A stretch of DNA of 64,000 nucleotides, taken from positions 372,001 to 436,000 of the forward strand of contig NC_012520.1 in NCBI RefSeq assembly GCF_000010805.1, written 5' to 3'. The stretch's first letter is position 1. Every line of letters begins with the position of its first letter. The notes below the pieces were generated by a model. It did no database searches. It was given only the letters and a program-made list of their open reading frames with translations, and had not been told where the DNA came from. Shown piece by piece: positions 44,972 to 54,100 of the stretch. A program made the translations under genes and the position numbers. The stretch is from Rhodococcus opacus B4 (lineage in GTDB: Bacteria > Actinomycetota > Actinomycetes > Mycobacteriales > Mycobacteriaceae).

Positions 44972-45617
44972 CAACATTGCTCCGGGTGTGCCGGTGATCG
45001 GACGTCCCCGCGCACGCGCTCGTATTCCCTACGCGGAGGCAACCCGGTCGTTGTTGCATCAGTCGATACTCGATGCGATGGGGGACTTGCTGCGAACCAA
45101 GGATTGGTCCGAAATCACCATGACTCACGTCGCCGCGTCGGCAGGAGTGAGTCGTCAAACCCTGTACAACGAGTTTCAGTCGCGCCATGGTCTCGCTCAA
45201 GGCTACGCACTGCGGCTGACCGACAGTTTCGTGGAGGCACTCGACGAAGCCGTCTATACGAACACGGGTGACATGCACGGAGCATTGCTCGGGGGATTCT
45301 CGAGATTCTTTGCTGAGAGCGGTTCCGATCCCTTGGTGCAATCTTTGCTCACTGGTGATCCGAAACCAGACTTGCTGCGTCTGATCACCGTCGAGAGCGC
45401 CCCCCTCATCGAACGCGCAAGCGGGCGTCTGAGCACCACATTCGGACACAGTTGGGTGCAGGCGTCCACGGAGCGTGCCATGGTCCTCGCCAAGGCCATC
45501 GCACGGCTTGCGATTAGCTATATTTCGATGCCTCCGGACTCCTACGGCGATGTGGCCGAAGACATGGCCAAGCTCTTGACGCCTTATGTCCTTGCATCCA
45601 CGCCAGTGGTGGAATGA
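44964..45617 (+). CDS. alkU: TetR family regulator of the alkane operon
   Basis: A 217-residue TetR protein with helix-turn-helix 'ITMTHVAASAGVSRQTLYNEF' and a helical ligand domain. Its position as fifth gene after rubB is that of AlkU in Rhodococcus alkB1 clusters. It probably represses its own operon through the repeat at 42043 and responds to an alkane-derived ligand; this is inferred from position. Confidence 0.92.
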   Translation: MADNIAPGVPVIGRPRARARIPYAEATRSLLHQSILDAMGDLLRTKDWSEITMTHVAASAGVSRQTLYNEFQSRHGLAQGYALRLTDSFVEALDEAVYTNTGDMHGALLGGFSRFFAESGSDPLVQSLLTGDPKPDLLRLITVESAPLIERASGRLSTTFGHSWVQASTERAMVLAKAIARLAISYISMPPDSYGDVAEDMAKLLTPYVLASTPVVE

Positions 45618-46155
45618 GGCACGGCGCATCGTCGACGGATGTGAGAGAGAACAGGACAGGGTCATACCTTCACCGCCGGGCGAGGTGCACAACGTTGACG
45701 ATCACCTAGACGGCATTGTCAGGTTGGTGAACAGCCCAGTCGCTGGGAGGATTGGCGGTCGTGGTCACTGCAGCGTCGTACAAGGGATTCCGGTATCCGC
45801 GCGAGAGATCTCGCCCATTGCGTTGTGGCTGTATCACCGGTTCCCGCTCAGTTTCCGTGAGGTCGAGGAGCCGATGCTCGAACGCGGCGTCGTCGTATCG
45901 ATTATGTGGACAAATTGCGTCTGTCAATCTTCCGGGCAGGCCGGGGCAACTGGATCCTCTGCGATCAGTGACCATCACCGCCTGGTGGCCCCAGATCGGA
46001 CTGGCCCCCACAACCGCGACCATGACCCTCGAATCGGTTGGGAACCCGCGCCGTTAGCAAGCACACGGATCCGCCACTCTCGACGAGCGGGTGGAGGGCT
46101 CCCCGCGCGGCCGGTGATACCGCACTCGGAAACTGTGAGCTGTCCCCGGGCGGGG
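45618..46155. other. No gene seen between alkU and 46156
   Basis: Open frames here are short and without family motifs. The composition shifts to higher GC toward 46 kb, where genes of core-genome style begin. Confidence 0.4.
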
Positions 46156-46434
46156 TCAGGCGAGTGCTGGTGGGTCGCGCCGGATCACCTCGGGAAACCG
46201 GAACACGAGCGCATCGACGAGTCGGTGCACTTCGAACAGCTCACCACGCAGGCCCGCGACCTCGGCACCCAACTGGTCGGTTAGGCGGCGTTGGTGGTCA
46301 GTGCGGGCGCGGTCGGCGAGGGCTTCTGTGGACTCGATACGCTGGGAAAGAACGTCGATCTCCGTGTCCAATTGGTCGAGGAAAATACGCGCCTGCGCCG
46401 CGTCGGAAGCATCCGCCACTGCCCCGACAGTCAT
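46156..46434 (-). CDS. Hypothetical coiled-coil protein
   Basis: 92 residues, almost wholly helical and heptad-rich ('LDQLDTEIDVLSQRIESTEA', 'LGAEVAGLRGELFEVHRLVD'), with no Cys. It starts at 46434 with an ATGA overlap of the upstream three-helix-bundle gene, so the two are translated together and may interact. No family recognised. Confidence 0.6.
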   Translation of the reverse strand: MTVGAVADASDAAQARIFLDQLDTEIDVLSQRIESTEALADRARTDHQRRLTDQLGAEVAGLRGELFEVHRLVDALVFRFPEVIRRDPPALA

Positions 46435-46634
46435 GTCTCGATCAACGCGGCGAGCTTGGCGGTCGCCGCCCGCTCGATGAGCAACGGAACGAAATCTCGA
46501 ATGCGCCCGCTCGTGAAGTGGGCGGCCGCTTCTTCCACGGCGGTTCCGACTGCCTCCCGCGATGCGGTCGGGAACTTCGTAAGCAGCCGCGTGGTGACCT
46601 GCGAGATCTGGCGTGCTTCTTCCGCGGAATTCAT
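46431..46634 (-). CDS. Three-helix-bundle domain protein (DUF3562-like)
   Basis: 67 residues, with 'LTKFPTASREAVGTAVEEAA' then 'HFTSGRIRDFVPLLIERAA'. It closely resembles the protein at 55516-55719 ('HFVNGKVRDFVPLLVERAA'), so the window holds two paralogues. This small domain is common in actinobacteria and of unknown function. The ribosome-binding site is weak. Three 25-base repeats lie directly upstream. Confidence 0.75.
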   Translation of the reverse strand: MNSAEEARQISQVTTRLLTKFPTASREAVGTAVEEAAAHFTSGRIRDFVPLLIERAATAKLAALIET

Positions 46635-46656
46635 ACTACGAATCGTGCTGGCCCAA

Positions 46657-46731
46657 GTCCTTCCGCGTCAATCCAGCACCGGTCCTTCCGCGTCAATCCA
46701 GCACCGGTCCTTCCGCGTCAATCCAGCACCG
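46657..46731. repeat. Three exact tandem copies of a 25-base unit
   Basis: The unit (starting GTCCTTCCGC, ending CCAGCACCG) is repeated exactly at 46657-46681, 46682-46706 and 46707-46731. It lies 23 bases upstream of the minus-strand start at 46634, hence in its probable promoter or leader. There are no spacers, so it is not a CRISPR array. Confidence 0.9.
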
Positions 46732-47010
46732 GAGGTCTGTGACCAACGCATCTCCTGGCAAGAAGCTTCACCCGCTGCTCGCCAGCCTTTCCGTCGGTGT
46801 CAGCTCGCTTGTGCACACCGGCGAGTCAGTCTTAACTTTCGCGACATCGCGCACCGCCAGGCACCTGAGGGAGACGTCGCAGCCCTGCCGGGCTGACCCG
46901 CAAATCGGGCGCCTCCGACGGCACCAGCCGTCCACAGCTGACGGGCGGAGACGCCCACCGGCGGCAGTTGCGCGGGTTCCATCAACCATAAAATCGGGTA
47001 CTGCCTGGGC

Positions 47011-47535
47011 ATGGACAGCGCAGAGGACCGGGACGACGCCGCATGGAACCGCCGAGTCCGCAACGAAACCGACACCCAGCGACTCGACCGCAACTGGAAC
47101 AACCTGCTGCAGGAACTCCGTGTCGCGCAGACCGGTGTTCAACTTCTGACCGGATTCTTGCTGACCCTGCCCTTCCATCAGCGTTTCGAGGAGCTGTCGG
47201 GCGCTCAGGAAGTGATCTACCTCGTGACCGTCGCCCTGTCGGTGACCGCGACGATGATGCTGGTCGCGCCGGTCGGCATCCACCGGCTGCTGTTCCGCCA
47301 GCATGCCCTTCCCACCCTCGTCGCAACCGGACAGCGACTGGCGATCGGCGGCATCGCCGTCCTGGGGTTCGCCCTCGTCGGCGTGGTCCTGCTGATCTTC
47401 AGCTTCGTGGTCGACATGACCACCGGGATCATCGCGGCCGCAGCGGCGATGCTGATGTTCTTCGGCCTCTGGATCCTGCCGGCCCTGCGCAGCCGTTGCT
47501 CCACCGACGATGACCAGGCACCTGAGACGGTGTGA
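47011..47535 (+). CDS. DUF6328-type membrane protein
   Basis: A 174-residue protein. The N-terminal segment 'NLLQELRVAQTGVQLLTGFL' is the family hallmark, followed by four hydrophobic helices ('VALSVTATMMLVAPVGIHRL', 'IAVLGFALVGVVLLIFSFVV', 'AAAAAMLMFFGLWILPAL'). Function unknown. The ribosome-binding site is weak (GGG before the ATG). The 270 bases before it hold no gene. Confidence 0.82.
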   Translation: MDSAEDRDDAAWNRRVRNETDTQRLDRNWNNLLQELRVAQTGVQLLTGFLLTLPFHQRFEELSGAQEVIYLVTVALSVTATMMLVAPVGIHRLLFRQHALPTLVATGQRLAIGGIAVLGFALVGVVLLIFSFVVDMTTGIIAAAAAMLMFFGLWILPALRSRCSTDDDQAPETV

Positions 47536-47665
47536 GCCGGGTTGCGTCGCCTCGTTGAGCGCCCTGGTGGGCACGCCCTGCCCCACCGGGTTCGCCACCC
47601 GACCGAGCCCCTCACCACCGGAAAGTCAATCGCCGCGGACCCTTGGTGGGGTGCAGACTGGACTC

Positions 47666-49129
47666 ATGGTGTCGACGCAGCGCGAGCGGGAAGACAAGTA
47701 CGACGTGGGCCTGCATTTCATGCTGCCGGATCTGGGAGGGCTGGTTCCCGCCGGTGGGCGGATCGAGGCCGGCGCGGCGAACCTGAGCAGTGTCTACTAC
47801 GACACCGACGACCGGGACCTGCTCCGCCAGCACGTCACGCTGCGTCGGCGCACCGGTGACACGGACGGCGGGTGGCAATTGAAGGTCCCCGCCGACAAGG
47901 CCCGCACCGAGCTGACACTACCGCCCGCCGATAGGGAGGCGGTTCCCGACGAGCTGGCCACCCTGGTCACCGGGGTCGCTCTGGGTAAACCCCTGCACGA
48001 GGTGGCGGCGCTGTCCACCGTGCGGCGCACCCAACGCCTGCTCGACCGGGGCGAGCAGCTTCTCGCGGAGGTGGCCGACGACCTGGTGCACGCCACCGTC
48101 GCCGGGGACGTCGCCGTGGTCAGCGAATGGCGGGAAGTGGACGTCGAACTCGGCGATGGCGGCGGGAAGTCCCGGCGCGCCAAGGTGGCGACCAAGGTCG
48201 GCAAATGCCTCACCAAGGCCGGTGCCAGGCCGTCACCGCACGCGTCGAAGCTCGATCGCGCGCTCGCCGCCAACCAGCACGCACGCGCCGCCGACGCAAG
48301 GGCCACGGCGGAACGGGTGCTCACCGAGTACCTCGACGCCCAGGTCCAGGCGATCGTGGCCGGCGACGTGTGGCTTCGCCGCGGGCTGGACCCGATCCAT
48401 TCCACCCGGGTCGGTATTCGACGGTTCCGCAGCACCCTGCGCGTGTTCGGCAAACTCCTGGACCCCACGGCTGGAGCGAAGCTCGACGCCGAGTTGTCCT
48501 GGTACGCCGGTGTGCTCGGTGAGGTGCGGGACCGGCAGGTGCAACGGCAGCGGTTCGCGGAGAAGGTGGCCGACCTGCCGGGCGAGCTGGTGATGGGACC
48601 GGTCGCCGCCCGCATCGAGGGCGATCTGCTCGCCGAGCAACACCGCCACCGCGGCCACGCGATGGAGGCCATCGACAGCGACCGCTACCGGGCGCTGATG
48701 GCCACCTTGGCGCAGTGGCGAACCGACCCACCGTTCACCACGCCGGCCGATTCGCGTTCCGTCCGCAAGGCGACACGCAAGGCCGGGCGCAAGGCAAACA
48801 AGAGACTGACCACCGCGGTCGCCGACACCGACGACGCGGCGCTGCATCGGGCGCGCAAGGCCGCCAAGCGGGCCCGCTACGCCGCCGAACTCGCCAGACC
48901 GGTCCTCGGTAAGAAGAAGTCCAAAAAGAAGGCCGCAAAGTACAAGAAGATCCAGACGGTACTGGGCGAGCACCAGGACTCCGTCGTGGCCGCCGAGACC
49001 CTCCGCACGCTCGGCGCCCGCGCCGGATCCACACCGGGCGAGAACGGGTTCGCGTTCGGGCTGCTGTACGGGCTCGAACTGCAGGCAGCCCAGCGGGCGC
49101 GAGCGGACGCCACGCGCCTCGTGAGCTGA
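47666..49129 (+). CDS. CYTH and CHAD domain protein
   Basis: A 487-residue protein starting at the ATG at 47666 (MVSTQREREDKYDV). Residues 1-190 are a CYTH triphosphate-tunnel domain carrying the ExExK motif (EREDK) and 'SSVYYDTDDRDLLRQHVTLR'. Residues about 210-480 are a CHAD domain: 'HSTRVGIRRFRSTLRVFGKL', 'LHRARKAAKRARYAAELARP', 'LGEHQDSVVA'. CHAD domains bind polyphosphate. CYTH enzymes act on inorganic tri- or polyphosphate or nucleotides. The downstream pst/phoU genes make a polyphosphate role plausible. The C-terminus has a paralogous fragment at 56442. Confidence 0.93.
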   Translation: MVSTQREREDKYDVGLHFMLPDLGGLVPAGGRIEAGAANLSSVYYDTDDRDLLRQHVTLRRRTGDTDGGWQLKVPADKARTELTLPPADREAVPDELATLVTGVALGKPLHEVAALSTVRRTQRLLDRGEQLLAEVADDLVHATVAGDVAVVSEWREVDVELGDGGGKSRRAKVATKVGKCLTKAGARPSPHASKLDRALAANQHARAADARATAERVLTEYLDAQVQAIVAGDVWLRRGLDPIHSTRVGIRRFRSTLRVFGKLLDPTAGAKLDAELSWYAGVLGEVRDRQVQRQRFAEKVADLPGELVMGPVAARIEGDLLAEQHRHRGHAMEAIDSDRYRALMATLAQWRTDPPFTTPADSRSVRKATRKAGRKANKRLTTAVADTDDAALHRARKAAKRARYAAELARPVLGKKKSKKKAAKYKKIQTVLGEHQDSVVAAETLRTLGARAGSTPGENGFAFGLLYGLELQAAQRARADATRLVS

Positions 49130-49224
49130 TCCTCCGGTCGGTGGCCTTCCTGATCGCGCAGATCGTGGATAGGCCGCATTTCCGTTGACAGAGCAACGCA
49201 GAGGAGCGTGTGACGGGGCGCCGG

Positions 49225-49371
49225 TCAGGTCGGCTCGGTGGCCCTCCCGCCGGTCATGGTTGCCGCCTGCGGGTCGGTACGGTCCATCCGCTCGAGATGG
49301 GCCTTGATCCACTCGGTGGTGTGGGGCCGCGCGGAACGCGGGGGCGTGTATTCGGCCGGTCCGTCGGTCAT
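49225..49371 (-). CDS. Small hypothetical protein
   Basis: 48 residues starting at the ATG at 49371 with AGGGGAA 5-6 bases upstream. It is polar ('TEWIKAHLERMDRTDP'), has no membrane segment and no recognised family. Support is the ribosome-binding site only. Confidence 0.4.
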   Translation of the reverse strand: MTDGPAEYTPPRSARPHTTEWIKAHLERMDRTDPQAATMTGGRATEPT

Positions 49372-49833
49372 GGGCGTTCCCCTGAGGTGCCGGGAACGTC
49401 TGATGGCGATATACCCATGGAAGAGAGCGTGCCCGCACGGATTGAACACGCGGTGAACACCGTGGTCGGCTCTGGTTTTCACCCGTTGATCCGGCAAACG
49501 GCGCCGGCATGCGGACCGAGCCTGGCCGGACCGGGGTCGGTCTCCGGCCACGCGTCGGGTGCCGATTCCACGATGACCCCAACTGCCTGGGTCGGAGCGG
49601 CCCGACCCGCCGTAAAGGCTGCGGCCGGGCGCCGACACGACGCTGCGAGCTGCCCTGTCGGCGCCCGGGGCTGATGCGCAACACACGGGTGGGGAGCGAA
49701 TGCCCAGGATCCATGCGATCGTATCGGCGAAACGAGGTGGCGGCGCTGATGTATCCGCCGAAGCCTGCACGTCCTGGGAAGCCTGCACGTCCTGGACGGA
49801 AAACAGGCGACTCGAGGCAACCCAAGGATCCGT
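49372..49833. other. Intergenic region with an 18-base tandem duplication
   Basis: No convincing gene. GAAGCCTGCACGTCCTGG occurs twice in tandem at 49760-49777 and 49778-49795, close before the regulator at 49834, so it lies in that gene's promoter region. Confidence 0.5.
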
Positions 49834-50529
49834 GTGAACCCATTCAGCATCCCGGCCGCAGCCCCTGCGTGCGTGGTGCTCGTCCATGCTGATGTGAAAC
49901 AACGCCTCGTCGACCGCATTCGAACCGCCGGTGTCCGCGCTCTCGATGTGGCCGTCCTCGACCTACGACCGCAACGACGTCAAGCACCTGACGCCGTCCG
50001 AACTCTGCGGGCTACCCGATTCGAGGGGGCGGTCGTCGTGATCGATCAGCGTCGGTCCAGCCAGGAGCGGATCGCCGCTCTCGAGGCGGGCGCCGATGAC
50101 GTCCTGGACGTGCAGATGGGCGAGGAGGAACTCGTTGCACGGATTCGCGCGGTACTGCGCCGCGCACAATCCAGACCGCAACCGACGCCGAATGCGCAGG
50201 TCCTGTCCTTGAACTGGGGGTGTAAAACCGTCGAACACCACGGGCTGCGCAGGACCCTCACCCAGACGGAATTCAACCTCATGGTCGTGCTGACCATCAA
50301 TGCCGGCCGCATTGTTCTGCGCCGGCATCTCCTCCTGATCGTGTGGGGCGTCGCGAGTGACTCGAGGGCGAAGAAGGTCCTCAACACCTATATTTTCTCG
50401 CTCCGCCGGAAGTTGGCGTCGATCGGGGCGCCCCACGCAGTCCAGACGATCCGCGGCGTGGGTTTCTCCCTGCACGGTGCGGCCTCAACGACCGAACGTA
50501 GTCCCGCCGAAACCCCCTCTTCTTCCTGA
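49834..50529 (+). CDS. OmpR-type regulator with degenerate receiver domain
   Basis: A 231-residue protein. The C-terminal 100 residues are a winged helix of the OmpR/PhoB type ('RRTLTQTEFNLMVVLTINAG', 'LNTYIFSLRRKLASIG', 'IRGVGFSLHG'). The N-terminal domain ends like a receiver ('IAALEAGADDVLDVQMGEEE', 'LVARIRAVLRR'), but the conserved Lys is absent and no normal aspartate pocket (acidic pair plus phospho-Asp) is evident. It may work without phosphorylation. The GTG start at 49834 follows AAGGA. No kinase gene is adjacent. Confidence 0.8.
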   Translation: MNPFSIPAAAPACVVLVHADVKQRLVDRIRTAGVRALDVAVLDLRPQRRQAPDAVRTLRATRFEGAVVVIDQRRSSQERIAALEAGADDVLDVQMGEEELVARIRAVLRRAQSRPQPTPNAQVLSLNWGCKTVEHHGLRRTLTQTEFNLMVVLTINAGRIVLRRHLLLIVWGVASDSRAKKVLNTYIFSLRRKLASIGAPHAVQTIRGVGFSLHGAASTTERSPAETPSSS

Positions 50530-50554
50530 CCAGGTCGGCGAGGTCACCATTAGT

Positions 50555-50581
50555 GGGGATTCTCTACGATCGTGAATCCCC
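50555..50581. promoter_or_regulatory. Operator of the MarR-type regulator
   Basis: GGGGATTC (50555-50562) and GAATCCCC (50574-50581) form a perfect inverted repeat with an 11-base spacer, ending 22 bases before the probable start codon of the MarR gene. It is likely bound by that protein for autoregulation. Confidence 0.65.
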
Positions 50582-50602
50582 ATGACTGTTAGGGTGGGGT
50601 TC

Positions 50603-51067
50603 ATGCCTGCATCCACGACGCCGCCGGAGAGCCTGCTGCGGAACCCCACCTTCGTGATCGCGGAGCTGCATCGGGTGGGGCGTGAGGACCTCGAGGGCGT
50701 GCTGGCGGCCGAGGGGCTGAGCCTTCGGACCCATTGGATCCTCTGCTGTCTGGAAGAGCCGGGTGAGCTGTCCCAGAAGCAGGTCGCCGAGGTTCTGGGC
50801 GTCGATCGCAGCGACATGGTGCGACTGCTCGACGACCTCGAGGAACGCGGGTTCGTGGCACGTGCCAAGAACGCCAAGGATCGGCGCAAGCATGTGCTGT
50901 CGTTGACGAAGTCCGGCCGGCAGGTGCGGGAGCGGAGCGAGGAGTTGACCCGGAAGGCGTTCGATCAGCTCTACGGCAATCTCTCGGCGAAGGAACGCCA
51001 GAGCTTGCAGCGTCTGGTCCTGAAGGCGCTGGGCCTACCGAAGAAGTACGCCGACCCACCCACTTAG
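50603..51067 (+). CDS. MarR family transcriptional regulator
   Basis: A 154-residue winged-helix regulator: 'LSQKQVAEVLGVDRSDMVRL' (recognition region) and the wing 'AKNAKDRRKHVLSLT'. The start was taken as the ATG at 50603 because AGGGTGGGG lies directly before it. The in-frame ATG at 50582 has no ribosome-binding site and abuts the operator. It precedes the NRPS-like gene on the same strand, with a hairpin between them. Confidence 0.9.
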   Translation: MPASTTPPESLLRNPTFVIAELHRVGREDLEGVLAAEGLSLRTHWILCCLEEPGELSQKQVAEVLGVDRSDMVRLLDDLEERGFVARAKNAKDRRKHVLSLTKSGRQVRERSEELTRKAFDQLYGNLSAKERQSLQRLVLKALGLPKKYADPPT

Positions 51068-51115
51068 CCGGCACAGCCCCCGGTTTCCACGGTGTCTATT
51101 GCACCGTTCTCATGC

Positions 51116-51150
51116 CGGCCCCGCGAATTCCTTCGCGCAGGCCGGGGCCG
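51116..51150 (+). terminator. GC-rich hairpin after the MarR gene
   Basis: CGGCCCCG (51116-51123) and CGGGGCCG (51143-51150) can pair. It lies 49 bases after the MarR stop and just before the NRPS-like start. No T-run follows, as is common in high-GC actinobacteria. Confidence 0.5.
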
Positions 51151-51170
51151 TTCCAAAAGGAGCCCGCACA

Positions 51171-54100
51171 TTGTCTGCCCCCACGCGTCTCGACCCGTTC
51201 ACCGCCGGTGACCTCGCACCCGCGCAGCGGACCCTCATCGACATCCTCACCGACACCGCAGGACACCACCCGGACGCGCCCGCGATCGACGACGGTGAAG
51301 TCGCGCTGAGCTACGGCGAACTGATCGAACGGATCACCGCGGGCGCCCGCGACCTGGCCGCCCGCGGTGTCCAGCCGGGTGACCGGGTCGGCATCCGGAT
51401 GCCATCGGGCTCGCGGGAGCTGTACCTGGCGATCCTGTCCGTTCTCGCCGCCGGCGCCGCGTACGTCCCGGTCGACGCGGACGACCCACCGGAGCGGGCC
51501 GAGCTGGTGTTCGGCGAGTCCGCCGTGACGGCGGTCGTCACCGCCGACGGCATCGACACCGCGACCGGTATTCAGCTTTCTGACCTCGGTGCGGTGGAGT
51601 TCCAGGCGCCGGAGCCGTCGGACGACGCGTGGATCATCTTCACCTCCGGGTCCACCGGCACCCCGAAAGGGGTGGCCGTCACGCACCGAAATGCCGCGGC
51701 CTTCGTGGACGCCGAGGCGAGGCTGTTCGTGCGCGACGCCCCGCTCGGGCCCGGCGACCGGGTGCTGGCAGGACTGTCGGTGGCGTTCGACGCATCGTGT
51801 GAAGAGATGTGGCTGGCGTGGCGGCACGGCGCCTGCCTGGTCCCGGCGCCCCGCTCGCTGGTGCGCACCGGCATGGATCTCGGCCCGTGGCTGGTCTCGC
51901 GGGCGATCACCGTCGTCTCCACGGTCCCGACGCTGGCCGCGCTGTGGCCGCCGGAGGCGCTCGACTCCGTCCGGTTACTGATATTCGGGGGCGAGGCCTG
52001 CCCGCCCGAGCTGGCACAGCGGCTGGCCGTCGACGGACGGGAGGTGTGGAACACCTACGGGCCCACCGAAGCCACCGTGGTCGCCTGCGCCGCACGGATG
52101 ACCGGGACCGGCCCGGTGCGCATCGGGCTGCCTCTCGACGGGTGGGACCTCGCCGTCGTCGGCGCGGGCGGCCGTCCCGTCGCCGAGGGAGAAATTGGGG
52201 AGCTCGTGATCGGCGGGGTCGGTCTGGCCCGCTACCTGGACCCGGCCAAGGACGCCGAGAAGTACGCGCCGATGCCCTCGCTCGGCTGGGACCGCGCCTA
52301 CCGCAGCGGGGATCTGGTGCGACTGGACCGCGCGGGACTGGTGTTTCAGGGGCGCGCCGATGATCAGGTCAAGCTGGGTGGGCGGCGCATCGAACTCGGC
52401 GAGGTCGATGCCGCACTGCAGGCACTCCCCGGAGTTGCCGGGGCGGCGGCCGCGGTGCGCAGCACCGAATCCGGCACCGCGCTGCTGATCGGCTATCTCG
52501 CCGCACCACCAGAGTTCGACCTGAATCAGGCCCGGACACACCTCGCGGAACGGCTCCCGGCCGCGCTCGTGCCCCGGCTTACCCGGGTCGACGAGTTACC
52601 CACCCGCACCTCCGGCAAGGTCGACCGGAATGCACTGCCGTGGCCGCTGCCCGGAACGGAGACACCGGACGCGCAGGAGCTGGGTCTGGGCGGAACCGCG
52701 GGATGGATCGCCGGGCTCTGGACCCGGATCCTCGGCGCCGCGGTCGGCGGCGCCGATGATGACTTCTTCGCGATCGGTGGGGGCTCGTTGAGCGCGGCGC
52801 AGCTGGTCAGTGCCCTTCGCGAACGCTTCCCCGAGGTGACCGTCGCGCAGCTCTACGATCACCCGCGTCTCGGTTCGCTCGCAGAATTCCTCGACGAACT
52901 CGCACCCACCGTTGCCGCCACACCGCGTGTCGTCGCCCCGACGCCGCGGCGCATCCAGTGGGCGCAGATCGCCGCGACCGTGCCGCTGACCACCCTGACC
53001 GGGCTGCAGTGGGTCACCTGGCTGGCGGTCGCGAACAACATCCTGGCCTGGTTCGTGTCGGTCAGCTGGGCGCCGACATTGTCGTGGTGGCCGGTGCTGG
53101 TGATGTTCGCCCTGTTCATCACCCCGGTCGGTCGGATGGTGATCGCCGCGACTGGTGCCAGGGTGCTGCTGCGCACGCTGCGACCGGGCACTTACCCGCG
53201 CGGCGGGTCCGAACACCTCCGTATCTGGGTTGCCGAGCGGCTGATCGAGGCGAGTGGGGCGGCGAACCTGTCCGGCGCCACGTGGATGGTGTACTTCGCG
53301 CGGGCGCTCGGCGCGAACATCGGGCGGCGGGTGGACCTGCACACCCTGCCTCCGGTCACCGGGATGATCGAACTCGGTGAGGGCTGCTCGATCGAACCCG
53401 AGACGGATCTGTCCGGGTACTGGATCGACGGCGACGTCATCCACGTCGGATCGATCCACATCGGGGCGGGGGCTTCGGTCGGTGCCCGCTCGACCCTGTT
53501 TCCCGGCGCCCGCATCGGGGCGCACGCGGAGGTGGCACCGGGGTCCGCGGTCACCGGGAAAGTCACGGCAGGTCAGCGGTGGGCGGGCTCGCCGGCGGTC
53601 AAGGTCGGCAAGGCGGTGCACCCGTGGCCGGAGGACCGGCCGCCCCGGTCCTCCCGGTGGGTGCCCATCTACGGCCTGACCTCCCTCGCGGTCGCGGCGA
53701 TGCCACTGCTCGCGCTGGCCGCGGGTCTGGTGCTGCTCGGGTGGTGGATCCGTGACGCCGACGACCTCGGCGCGGCCGCCCTCAAGGCGCTGCCGATGCT
53801 GCCGGCCGCGACCGTCCTCACCCTGGTCGTGTTCGCGGGCATGACCGTCGTCGCGGTCCGCCTGCTCGGGCTCGGTCTGCGCGGCGGCTATCACCCGGTG
53901 CGCAGCCGGATCGGCTGGCAGGCATGGTCCACCGAACGGCTGATGGACTCAGCCCGCACCTTCCTGTTCCCGCTGTACGCCAGCCTGCTGACCCCGCTCT
54001 GGTTGCGGCTGCTCGGCGCCAAGGTCGGCAAGAACACCGAAATCTCCACGGCACTGGTCCTCCCGAAGTACACCACCGTCGCGGACGGTGCGTTCCTCGC

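Noticed and set aside
46657-46731. Possible CRISPR array
   Set aside because: The three 25-base units are directly adjacent, with no spacers, and there are no cas genes.
48233-49843. 536-codon minus-strand open frame
   Set aside because: Mostly antisense to the CYTH-CHAD gene, with no family motif; shadow frame.
52596-53894. 432-codon minus-strand open frame within the NRPS-like gene
   Set aside because: Composition typical of antisense frames in GC-rich genes; the plus strand encodes contiguous known domains.
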